A stretch of 64,000 bases of DNA from Tetmemena sp. SeJ-2015 (Eukaryota; Ciliophora; Spirotrichea; Sporadotrichida; Oxytrichidae): positions 1 through 64,000 of the forward strand of contig JAJKFJ010020849.1 in the NCBI GenBank assembly GCA_027382625.1, written 5' to 3'. Under the pieces are notes generated by a model that had not been told where the DNA came from, did not search any database, and was given only the letters and a program-made list of their open reading frames with translations. Shown here one piece after another: positions 12,228 through 22,199 of this stretch; the stretch's first letter is position 1, and each line of letters opens with the position of its first letter. A program made the translations under genes and the position numbers.

Positions 12228-12924
12228 CTTCAACTGACTAAACTTGCAAATGGGTATGTGAGAATCGAAAAAGACGTCTGTGTGGCTCAACAAAACTCTA
12301 GATTTTTACTGGCCTATACCTCTGCAGTGAAATCTGGCTCCAGGTTTGTGGACGAAACTTCTGCGATACAAGTTTAACTACAAATTTTATCCTCAGGAAG
12401 CTAGCAGGTATAAGTGAGACTAATGGGAAACAAAGAAGAAGCGATGAAATACTTCGCAGATTCCAAAAAGCAATAGGCAGTAACTGGATTAGGGTTTGGA
12501 GCTGATGAAATCAACAGCAAGCCTTCACAAGTCAAATCAACCTTCAAGATTGAAATTATTCACAACTTTTATATTTCTAAAATCTAACTGACTTGTTTCA
12601 AAGTATTACATTTCATTTCCATTATTCCTCATTATTTTTAATAAAACTAAAATTTATAGTAAGATTCTCTAGATTTTAATTATTTAAGGATTTATTTATG
12701 AGTAGTTAATTTAATCTAGCAATAACGATGAAGACAAAAAGGTTAGAGATTAGCAAAATACTACATTATATCATACAGGATAGGGAGGCGGCTAAATCCA
12801 ACTAGATTAAGAGGATATTGAAGAATTGAAAAAGCAACAACTTGAAGATATAGATGAGGAAGCAGGAGTCCACGATGATGACGAGGAAGAAGAGGATGAT
12901 CCTGATGAGGATTTAGATTTTTGA
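12228..12924 (+). CDS. Unassigned protein with acidic C-terminus, 5' end not found
   Basis: A coding block begins after an acceptor-like TTTAG at 12227 with LQLTKLANGYVRIEKDVCVA and continues to MGNKEEAMKYFADSKKQQAV. A second block (from about 12715) encodes NNDEDKKVRDQQNTTLYH, then QLDQEDIEELKKQQLEDIDE and a run of Asp/Glu to TGA at 12922. An AT-rich interval at about 12555-12715 is probably an IES. No in-frame start codon is present; the space back to the previous gene's stop (12157) is only 70 nt, so the first MDS may be elsewhere. Family not recognised. Confidence 0.45.
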
Positions 12925-13172
12925 TAGAATTTCTTTATTTAATTAAGCATCTCTCAATCATTATTAAATTGAAACAATGTCATTTTATAAATTATAAGTA
13001 ATGATTCTAGCCCCTTAATTCTCACAAGAAATTGGTTGTTAAGTTGTAAAACCTTGTTATTAAAATATATTTTTGAAGATGTTGACTTTAAAATCTTTGA
13101 CTAAAGAGAAAATAAATCAATTACACTACAATAATTATACAGTATGTATGCAATTAATTAAAATCAGCATAC

Positions 13173-16011
13173 TCAATGTAAATGAAGCTAAAGTTACTTG
13201 TTCTTTATTAAGGAGAAGTCTGAGTGCACATAAAAGGGAACTAAAAAGTATTAAGGTTACTTAGCTTACATATCTGAGCAGATTCAGAGGAATCTTTTAG
13301 CTTCCTGATAAATTGCAAGAGGTCCCCTGGTTCTCCAAACTTTTCAAATAACTCAAGACTATCCACAATTTAAGTATGTAAAATTAAATTAGTGCAACCT
13401 ATGCCATCTGTTGAGAAGATCTTATGAGTTGAATAATCTTATAGACTGTTTCAAATGGCTTTTAACTGTTCTTGATGATTTGATAAATGTTTGAAGCCTT
13501 GCCAGGACCACTTGGGGGTGCAATGAGCAGGGGGTATGAATTCAAGAAAACTAGATTGTCTACTCTTTTTAGTAAGTAAATATTAAATAGCTTATCTTTG
13601 AACTATGAGTTGTTCTTTCTTTGGCAAGGCTTGGCCAGAGGGCATGAGTGTTGAGTACTCTAGCTCTCCACATTTTATCAAATTCTGAGATAGAACTGAA
13701 GCAGAGTACTTTGCTTAGAAATCTTCCTGCTGAAACCTCAAATCCTTTGGGCTTCGCATACTTAAAACTATTACATTTCTACAAAATAGCTTAAAGAAAC
13801 ATATATTTATACCCGTAGATTTTTGAGGACAACATTTACTCTATGTTGTGATTAATGAGTGCATTTTTGACGGATTTGTAAACAATATAAAAAAAAAATG
13901 AAATTTGCTTGATAGGTTAGACTCATCGAATAGATAGAAGGAATTCTTCACGTTTGATATTTGAGATTTAAAAATAAATGAGCAGTCAGAAGATTATTCA
14001 AAAGCTATGATCCTATTAGTTTTGCGTTTGACTCCATGTTAATAATTATAATAGCAATGAGTTCTGGATTAACTTAATTTGTAATTCTATTAACCAATGA
14101 GTTCTCATGATATATACTTATCAGAGGGAATTAGGAATAAATGGAGGGGCCAAATATGAAATATTTAGCTAAATGGCTGTTGATATGTAGTAACTACTGA
14201 GTTTATAAATGTCTATCATTACAAATTGGTAAAGTTTGTAAAAGTTTTCCTAAAAGTCTTTTTGCTATTCAGCTTTGAAGTTGGCTGTAAAAAATAATAC
14301 TCAATTAAATAGAGTACCTCATAGATCTGTCTTCTACGCTCTCTCATTTGACGAGCTAGCATTACAAGAACTTAGGTAGGATAACTCTGAGGCTCTCTTT
14401 CCCCTATATAATCCAAAACTTCCATAGGGTTGTCAGGCACTTGTGCAAGCTCCTGATGAATTTGTGGCTGAGAAAATCGCTACTCAACAGTATAGTTTTC
14501 AGGATCTTTGATGAACCTCGAAAGAGTTAACATTGAAATATTTAAATAAATGAGTTACAGCGTTGAAGTTAAAGAGATCTATGTCTGGAATTTCCACTTC
14601 ATCAAAGTGCTGCCTCAGAATATTGGCGGGAAGAGTTTCATGCAAATTGAAAATAGGAATACTTGGAGGAATCTTGTAAGTCGGCTTGAGTATCCTGTGA
14701 TCTGTTAAGATTAAGTGCTTTGGTTTAAGAAAAGTTCCTTGCCTCTGAGCAGATTGAGCTGAGGCTCTAGACTTTACTTAATCAATAGGATTGAGAGCGA
14801 GCTGATTTTTTCTATTCATAAGTGTGAAGCCCTAGTTATGGTTCCCACTTAGAACGCTATTGTTTATGCTTAAGTTCAAGCTCAAACTCTTATTAGTTCC
14901 CAAGTCGCTCTTAGAATTGGGTTGCTTGAATTAGACTGTTACCTTTGGAGGGTCATTGATATGAATATCTTGAGTGTTCATCTCAGATAGCTATTTAGAA
15001 GCAATCTACTTCTCATCTCGCTATTTAATAGGGTCGTTGCTTCTGTTTTACTATTCTTTAATTTTCTAGCTCCTGTTTCTTAATCGCTTGAGGAAGCTAT
15101 CTGATTTATTTTCATTGTACTGGAAAATTTGTTTGCCGAGAGTCATCCTGCAAATTGAGAGAAGGAATTGTTGGAGATATATGATACCTCCAAGCTTTGG
15201 AAACTGTTAGATGCCAGAAGTAGGAGAAGCAAACTGAATCTCGTTAAGTTCGACTTTTAAAGAGTTTAAGACATCTTGAGCAAGAAAGATGTTGATATAT
15301 TAAATATATTTTTGTAAGAGTAAAATATCTTATTCTTGATATTGTAAGGGTCTATCTAGAGCATAATTTGCTTAAGTTTTTCAGCTTAAATCACCATTAT
15401 AGCTTCTTGCTAAATGTCTGAGATCTTTCCAATAACTTTCATTAGTTGAGTGATAAGGAAGTTTAAGAAAGGCGGATGAACTCTTAGATTCTTGAGTTCG
15501 ATTAAATGAGATCTATTCATTTGCTTTAGAGAATCATTGTAGTGGATGATCGCTTGATAAAAATCGTCCTCTAAACATAAAGTTAGATTAAGTTTATCAT
15601 GGTAATGAAAAAGTAGGATGTTAGAAAAGGAATAATCTCCATAACTCATAGGATGAGATTGAAGTGAATAGAATTTCTCTTAATGTTGGGTCAAATGGAT
15701 GAGCAGACTTGATGAATCGCAAGGTAGCTTCATAAAATAAATCAATATATCCAAATTTAATGAAATAGCTTGTTAATTTGCCCTTTGGGAGTTCAAAATT
15801 TTAAACTTACCAGATATGAAAGTATGAATCTTGTTCTAGTCTTCATTTGAGGCAATCCTTGGGGAAGCTTAACCCATTCTAGGACTTATCTGACTATGTG
15901 CTCTTCGAGACTGAACCATAGACGAGAGTATTCTATTAGCGTATCTGCTACTTTACTCAAGTACACTTTCATTTTGATACTCTTGGGGTGATAAAAGTCT
16001 TTTTCTCTCAT
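13173..16011 (-). CDS. Large unassigned protein
   Basis: The start ATG at 16011 opens MREKDFYHPKSIKMKVYLSK; a helical N-terminal domain follows (IEYSRLWFSLEEHIVRQVLE). Other blocks include HPFDPTLREILFTSISSYE, a long segment with KLGGIIYLQQFLLSICRM, a polar linker, then DIDLFNFNAVTLSRFIKDPE after removal of the 28-nt IES at 14530-14557. The C-terminal part reads PQVVLARLQTFIKSSRTVKS and SLELFEKFGEPGDLLQFIRK, with a GT-AG intron of 29 nt before FPFYVHSDFSLIKNKQLQLH and TGA at 13173. Several frame changes between 13350 and 14290 are unresolved. The gene starts 66 nt from the stop of the upstream minus-strand gene. No family recognised. Confidence 0.55.
14530..14557. other. IES, 28 nt, pointer GAGTTA (minus: TAACTC)
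   Basis: GAGTTA at 14524-14529 and 14552-14557. Removing it on the minus strand joins LFNFNAVT directly to LSRFIKDPENYTVEQRF in frame. The segment is AT-rich with no intron ends. Confidence 0.75.
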
Positions 16012-16077
16012 TTTAAATTACACACTTGAATTTTCGAAATTGAAGCGTAAAATATTATCATAGGTAATAAATTATTA

Positions 16078-18235
16078 TCATAATAAATTTTAGGCTTATT
16101 CTAGCTCTCTTTTATTTGTCATGAGCTCTCTGTGATCAAGTTTATGATTCTGTATAAATTAGTTTGTTATTTTCTCATCAACTTAATAATCTATTTGATT
16201 CTTATACTGAGCTAAAGGTAAAACATTCAAAATATTCATCAATAATGTCAAAGATAACTGAGCTTGTTTGGCCCTTAATTCCTCAAGTTTTTGAAGTTTC
16301 TCGATCCTTACTCTCTCAATATGGCTATCCATTTGCAGTTTTTCTTAATTAGCTTTTTCCCTCTCAGTTTAATTTCTCTTCTGTTTTTCATTTTGGTATA
16401 TATCCTACCAGCGCTTTTATTCCTCAATGTCTCTCTATTTTTTCTGACCCACTATTCCATTGTATAGGGATTATTTTTGATTCTACAAATCAATTTGGCT
16501 TTTTGCTTTTAACTCGTCCTAGTAAGCTAACTCATGAAATGAGTGTGAGTTCTGATGAACCTGCATTAAAGTATATAAAGTATAGTTCATCATCATAAAT
16601 CTGCTTGTAGTTTTAAACCGAGAATTCTTAAATCTTCAGTCTTTATTCGTAGTCATTTTGGTATTGCTTAAAGTTTTTCATCATTAACCGATCCAAAAAC
16701 GGATCAGGCTTTGTTAACTTATCCTCAACTCTTTAGATCAAATAAATGCATAGATATTTTACAGATGCTTCTCTATTCTTGAAGCATTTATTTGCTTTTG
16801 AGATTGACGAGACTGAATATTTTCTCCTTTTCTTTGCGTTCGATCAATTCCTTCTACTTGTATTTATCGAATGGAAGAGAAGTTTCAGTTACTATATCTT
16901 ACTCCTGCTGCATTTACTATAAAGCACATAAGATTAATAATTAAGTAGCTAACTTACTTTGCTAATTTACTTCTTTCTCTATTCCATTTGAAGTTGCTCC
17001 TGCTGAACTTCTTTTTGGTATTGCCTCTTTTAATTAAGCAGATTCTTTTCTCTATCTATTTAGTCCACATCTACCTTGAGAGTTCCTACCAACCCCTATT
17101 TATAATTTTAGTTAGAAAACTTGAAGTTACAATAAGTTCATGATGTCTGTTATTTTTCTCTAGTTCTTCCTGTCGTTTTTTCTCTTCCACTTGCATCTTG
17201 AGAAAGTCTTTTAGGTTCTTCTACTAGTTAAGAAGACTTTGCTTTCTTTCTCGCTCTATATTCATCTTCTTTTCGTAGTCTGCTTTTAGTAAATTCAAAG
17301 AGAGTAATACTAGATGTTATAGTTTTAATAAAAAGTTTATTTTGCTCCACTCATCTTCTTACTACTTGGCTTTAAGTTCTGCAGCCTTGCTTGTAGAATT
17401 ATTATAAGTGAGATATAAATCATGAAGCAAATTAAAGTAGAATAGGTTCTAATGCTGAGAGAGCCTCCATTCCTAGAGGATTGATAGTTAGAGTTAGAGA
17501 TTATGTCACTTCCAGCTCTCGAAATCAAGTCTATTTTGCCAACATTGCCTCTTAAATTCATTTTCAAATTTGACTCTAACGAAATAAAGAATCAATTTTA
17601 CTAACTCTAGTAGTGGAAGTTTAGCATCTTTATTGTTAGTTGCTAGGGCAGAGTTATTTAATCCGTAAATGTTCTCCCCTTTACTTCCTGAGTAAATAAA
17701 ATTATTCATAACAAGTAGAGCAAGTCAGAATTCTATAGAGGGTTGTCAGAGTAGCTGTTATCAACAGCATTTCTTTTAACTTTCTAAGGAGTGTAATCGA
17801 GTGAGTGGTTCGCCTTCAATAACACAGTGTTGTTTAGAGTTCTCAATGAACTCTGATTTAACTTTAACTTTTTTTTCTCTTCGTTCTGCTTATTTCAAAA
17901 TTAAAAAAACATAGAAATAATTTAAATTTAACTCTAAAAGGAATAACACTGTCAATAGATTTGATGGTATCCTCGATATCTTGTAACTCCTATACACAAA
18001 TTAATCCTTTGATAATTGTTTGGTTATGAACATATTATTCGCAGATAGGAGCTCACACATATATATATGTCTATAGTTGATAGTATATTTTGCTTACCAA
18101 AGCTGTAATTTTAGATTTATCCTGTAGTTTTTCCTTAACATGTTGTTAAATCAAAAAGTAGGACTTGGAGTCAAACCCATACCGAAACTGCATTCGCTTT
18201 GTAAACTATTCAAGCAGCTCCTTTTTATTGTTCAT
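16078..18235 (-). CDS. Long coiled-coil protein (probable axonemal/cytoskeletal)
   Basis: The ATG at 18235 gives MNNKKELLEQFTKRMQFRYG. After short introns the protein has a polar region with GSKGENIYGLNNS and then long heptad-rich stretches: DYEKKMNIERERKQSLLNQQ, FLKMQVEEKKRQEELEKNN, DREKNLLNQKRQYQKEVQQE, KSQIDLQNQKQSLYNGIVGQ, and HIERVRIEKLQKLEELRAKQ near the end. TGA at 16078 follows HRELMTNKRELEQAQNLL. The Glu/Lys/Arg/Gln-rich helix resembles trichohyalin-plectin-type ciliary coiled-coil proteins, but that is a compositional comparison only. TAG and TAA codons are scattered through the coils, as expected for Gln codons in a Gln-rich helix. Introns begin GTAAGC or GTAAGT and end TAG. Confidence 0.6.
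17581..17605. other. IES, 25 nt, pointer CTAAC (minus: GTTAG), intron mimic
   Basis: On the minus strand the segment looks like a GTAAAA...GTTAG intron, but splicing there gives the wrong frame. Deletion between the two GTTAG copies (plus-strand CTAAC at 17576-17580 and 17601-17605) gives KLPLLELESNLKMNLRG in frame. Confidence 0.65.
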
Positions 18236-18374
18236 TGATAAATTATAATTATTATAATCATACTCTCGCAAATTTAATTTTTTAGTGATTCACCGTTACC
18301 TCAAAATATAAAACTGATTTATTAAAAAGCTAATTTTTTAAGAAGCTATAAATTTATAAAATAATAAGCTAAAA

Positions 18375-19989
18375 ATGAAAATAGATTCGAGGGCAAATGG
18401 CCCTGTTTGGGCTATATTTATTTACGAGTTTTTGGGATCGGCACTCCTCACCTACACTTTCAACTTGACTGGATCTTTCAGGCCAATCGTATTGAGTTGG
18501 GCCTATTTTGTAGGATTCATCATAGCTTATCAAATATCAGGGGCCTGCTTCAATACAAATTCTATAAATGATGATCATTTCATGAAATTAAGTGTTTATG
18601 AATCCAGCTTTGAGTTTGGGAGTTTATTTGGCAGAAAGATAATGGAAAAAGGCTCCCCTGATGCTACTAACTATCCTGATTCAATATGCTGGTGCATTAA
18701 TTTATTTAAGCATTCCTGGGATTTCTAGTTTCATATCTCCTGGCGAAGGACTATGCAAATTATGAGCTTGGACCTAATCCATAGATATTAAAAAGATGTT
18801 CTATCTAATACTTCTACGATGACGGTGCTGTGAAATGGGGGAGAATGATTTTGCCGGAGGTGCTTTAGACTTTCACATTTGTGCTTCTGTACGCAGTATT
18901 GGCTTTTGACAAGGACATGAGTAAGATAGATAGAGTCTTCAAAGTAGCATAATATATACGTAAATGCTGAAGAGCAAGACAATAAAGATGGCAGTGACTG
19001 GATCAGATACATTTGGGTCTATGGAATTATCCCTTACAAACAAATATAAGTTATATTTACGTCGGTGGAATACTTCCACAAAAGATATTATAAATTTGAG
19101 TCTGGAGAGGATCTTTATGAAATATTACAGTAAATAAATGATAAAATTTATGTACTGCATCTGGAAAGAAAAAAGACCTATATGCTCCGCTTTTCATTGA
19201 GTTCTAAAATGCATAAATGATTTTCATGATTTGCGTTTTCAGTCTTTCTCTTTACGACTATCTTTCGCTAGATATAAAGTAACTTATTCACAGTTTATCT
19301 TATGGGAGTAAAATTATCAGGCGCACACTTCAACCCTGCGACATCCCTTGCAGTATACGTAGTCCAATAAAAGCCAAAGGAAAATTTGATTTATGCCATT
19401 CATATGGAAATAATTATTTGAATATAATTTGAGATACCTTGGCTATGTTTGCTTTGTGCAATTCTTGGGAGGATTACTAGCTTTGCTTTTCACATATCTA
19501 CTTGTAAAGGATTACAGCTCAATGTAAATGTACCCTTTGAGACCTACAGACCTTTACTTCGACGGCACCACCATATTTTTTGGAAGAGTGTGCCTTCAAG
19601 AGATACTCTGGACTTTCGTCTTCACCTTGATATTCCTGATAATTCAGTTTGAGCCTTCTCTTTAGAAGGTAGATAACATTGTAAAGGGACTTGCATTAAG
19701 TTAAGCACTTGCAGCATGCTACATATTTACTTTAGGAGCGGGAGCTTGCTTCAACCCTGCCCTAGCTTTGGTGCAGACCTTCTATCAAGTGGGAAGGGGA
19801 TACCAAACAGACTGGCAATGCTTGTGGGTCTATTTCTTCATGCCCTTCATTAATATTTCATTATAACAAAATGTAATAATTGGTGCGTATCTAGCAGCTG
19901 TCTTTTACAAATTCCATGTTAAGGAGTCAGAAGGAGGATCCTCTAACTAAGCCAATCAATCACATGATAAGACTTCTTAAAGTTCATGA
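18375..19989 (+). CDS. Aquaporin/MIP-family channel with three NPA motifs
   Basis: Major intrinsic proteins form water or glycerol channels in membranes. Start ATG 18375 (MKIDSRANGPVWAIFIYEFL) with a first helix, and stop TGA 19987-19989. Six IESs interrupt the coding sequence, every one between clean direct repeats; removing their 199 nt leaves 472 codons including the stop, all in frame. The restored protein has FNPALSL (cut by the first IES between Asn and Pro), GAHFNPATSLAVYV, and GAGACFNPALALVQTFY, with hydrophobic segments such as GAFLGFLVSYLLAKDY and FVQFLGGLLALLFTYLLVKD. Standard MIPs have two NPA loops; three suggests an extra half-repeat. Between repeats 1 and 2 lies a polar loop (EEQDNKDGSDWIRY). 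No spliceosomal intron is needed. The next gene's candidate ATG is only 9 nt past the stop. Confidence 0.9.
18555..18603. other. IES 1 of aquaporin, 49 nt, pointer AAT
   Basis: AAT at 18552-18554 and 18601-18603. The segment starts AC and cannot be an intron; deletion rebuilds GACFN-PALSLGVYLAE, the first NPA motif. Confidence 0.9.
18699..18714. other. IES 2 of aquaporin, 16 nt, pointer GCATT
   Basis: GCATT at 18694-18698 and 18710-18714. Deletion gives IQYAGAFLGFLVSYLLAKDY, parallel to the later FVQFLGGLLALLFTYLLVKD. Confidence 0.85.
18947..18962. other. IES 3 of aquaporin, 16 nt, pointer GTA
   Basis: GTA at 18944-18946 and 18960-18962. Deletion joins KIDRVFKV to NAEEQDNKDGSDW and removes an in-frame TGA. 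Confidence 0.8.
19107..19165. other. IES 4 of aquaporin, 59 nt, pointer TCTGGA
   Basis: TCTGGA at 19101-19106 and 19160-19165. Deletion joins YYKFESG to KKKDLYAPLFIEFQNAQ. Confidence 0.85.
19288..19303. other. IES 5 of aquaporin, 16 nt, pointer CTTAT
   Basis: CTTAT at 19283-19287 and 19299-19303. Deletion joins LSLDIKQL to MGVKLSGAHFNPATS, the second NPA region. Confidence 0.85.
19390..19432. other. IES 6 of aquaporin, 43 nt, pointer AATTTGA
   Basis: AATTTGA at 19383-19389 and 19426-19432. Deletion joins VVQQKPKENL to RYLGYVCFVQFLGG. Confidence 0.85.
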
Positions 19990-19998
19990 ATAAACTAG

Positions 19999-22098
19999 AT
20001 GCTGTTTTCATTCTATCCTAATTTTTATCTTTTTTGTCCTTTTAATTTCATTAATCTCAGAATTCATACCAAGATTAGTTATTAAATAGTATTTGGTTCA
20101 AGAGCTCCATCTGAGTTAGCAGCATTGCTTTTCTTTACATCTCAGCAATTCATTATGCATAAAAACCGTTCAGACACCCTACTGTTTGCAAAGCTGGCAA
20201 ACGACTTGCGTTATTGCGATGTGAGTTAGTTGAAGATCGAGCACTTGCACTATTTGATGAAGGCATTCTGCTTTTCTCTTGAGAGCAATTTCTAGAATGC
20301 TCTTGTACAAGCTGAAAATGGCTATCAGCTCAGTCAAAGAGTAAAGAAAGAGATTGAGGAGTTCCTGCCTAAAGTAATCAGCTAAATTAGTCTTGAGTTG
20401 ACAAGATGCAACATCACAGATTAATAATATGAGTTAAAAGTATTATTTGTAGATGTGATCCTAATGATGGAAGGCTTCTTCAAATTTTGGGACAGAAGCA
20501 ATTTCATAGATAAAAATATGAAACAGATATACATCAGCAGCGAGGCCTACCTCGATTAGTACTTATTAGTGATTGCCATAGATTGCTATTTAATCTTTAG
20601 TACTTAAGTTAGAGCAAGAAAGATATGACTGGCTCAATGCTTGCAAACCTTGTAGAGTAAATGGCAAACGCTAAAGTAAATAAGCTTTATGACTTTGACT
20701 AGAAGCTTCTACATCGTCTGTAACATAAAATTAAAGTCATTTATAACTTTCTATATACACTTTGTAATATATTTATCCTGATGAACGACCATACCGACCT
20801 TTATGTGTTTTCAATCCGTGATGTGATAAAGATCTTTGTAGGTTTCGATGCCCTGAATGATTTCTTTAACAAGCAAAAGTTCATGAACACTATCTTCGAT
20901 GTAATTAACAACTAAGAAACCTTCTCAGACCATGATTATCTGGAACTCCTAAATATCTTAGATGTGAAAGGGCACCTTGTGAAGAATGACGATCTTATAG
21001 TCAGATGTAGGTTCTACCTCTAATCTAGATTTGCCTACATGGATAAATAGAACATCCTTGGCTACCTAGAGTTGCTGTTGAGACACAATCTAATTTTCGA
21101 AGATAAGGAACTGATGCAGTTGATTAAGGATCATGTGCAGAGAAATTTCCACCAGTATGAGTTGGGGGAAATCTTTAAGCTAGTGAGAATAATAGCCCAC
21201 AACTTCTACAGAGATGAGGAGACTCTAAGTTTGCTGGAGGATGCTGTGAGAGTAAGAATGTAGGATAAGTCTTAGTACGAGGGTAATCAATTATCTATCT
21301 ACGACATTAGAGATCTAATAGAGGGACTTTCTTTGATGTCTAAATTCTCTAAGAAATTCGACTCTGCTCTCAAGACAATTATAAGAGACACAAATCTTCT
21401 ATCTCTGGACAGAAAACTCCTGGTATCTTTGATAAGTTACTTATCTGACTTCGAATCTAAGATAGATGAGAGACTTCAGAACAAGCTAAGCATCGCAATC
21501 GACTCTCATATTTAGAGCTTTACCAGTGAGGAATTGGCAAGTATGGCTCTACATATGGATCACTACTAAGAATATAGACTTCTAGCGAGGTTGGATTAGC
21601 ACTTGCTGGAGGACGAGAAAGCTTCAGCAAGAATGTTCTAAGTTAAGGAAAGACTTGCGTTGAGAGGAGTTTGGGATCTCAAGTAAGATGAAGTAAACAA
21701 GGATATTCAAGAACTTGATAAGAAGAATGATGGAATTCTAGAGATAATCAAGAACTATATTCAAACTGAAGAGTCTAACTTGGAAACCAATCTTCTATTA
21801 AATAGATCTCTCATTTAAAGTAATAATACTATTGCATTTTTAAATTATTTTAGCAATATGCTGCGATAATAAACTCAAGGCTGCTTTCTTTATCAAAGAT
21901 AGCAAAACTCTGATTGATATAGCAGATAGAGAACTCGCTAATTATGAAAAGGGAGGGCAGATTTTACCACGCAAGAGAGTGAAACTTGCTAAAGAACTAG
22001 CTTAGAAGCATGGATTCAATGACTATAAACTCATAAGTCTAACTGAGATGGAGTACGCTAAAGATGAAGAGCAATTTCTTAAGGAATAATTAAACTGA
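19999..22098 (+). CDS. Large all-helical protein, possible organellar helical-repeat factor
   Basis: Three exons (introns 20569-20600, 32 nt, and 21820-21853, 34 nt, both GT-AG) give one frame of 678 codons from ATG 19999 to TGA 22096, so no IES is required. The first ~25 residues (MLFSFYPNFYLFCPFNFINL) are hydrophobic and basic at the end, compatible with a mitochondrial presequence or signal anchor. The rest is repeated helices such as LEHLHYLMKAFCFSLESNF-like, LLELLLRHNLIFEDKELM-like and IYDIRDLIEGLSLMSKF units, reminiscent of the helical repeats of organellar RNA-binding proteins (FASTK/OPR type), though no RAP domain was found. Alternative later starts include ATG 20155. The start lies 9 nt after the aquaporin stop. 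Confidence 0.65.
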
Positions 22099-22199
22099 CT
22101 CTAATTTAAGCTTTTAAATTTTACATATATACAATGCTATAAAATATATTGAAACTTAGAATTAGCAAAATAAAGTTATAAAATTAAGATCACTTCTTT

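Noticed and set aside
13360..13520. Walker-A-like PPSGPGKAS on the minus strand
   Set aside because: It needs one of two competing joins; the other frame (PQVVLARLQTFIKSS) continues through a good intron into the C-terminal block, so the P-loop is probably out of frame.
18375..19989. Aquaporin as a frameshifted pseudogene
   Set aside because: Every frame break coincides with a segment bounded by exact repeats, and removal of all six restores one frame and all motifs; random decay would not do this.
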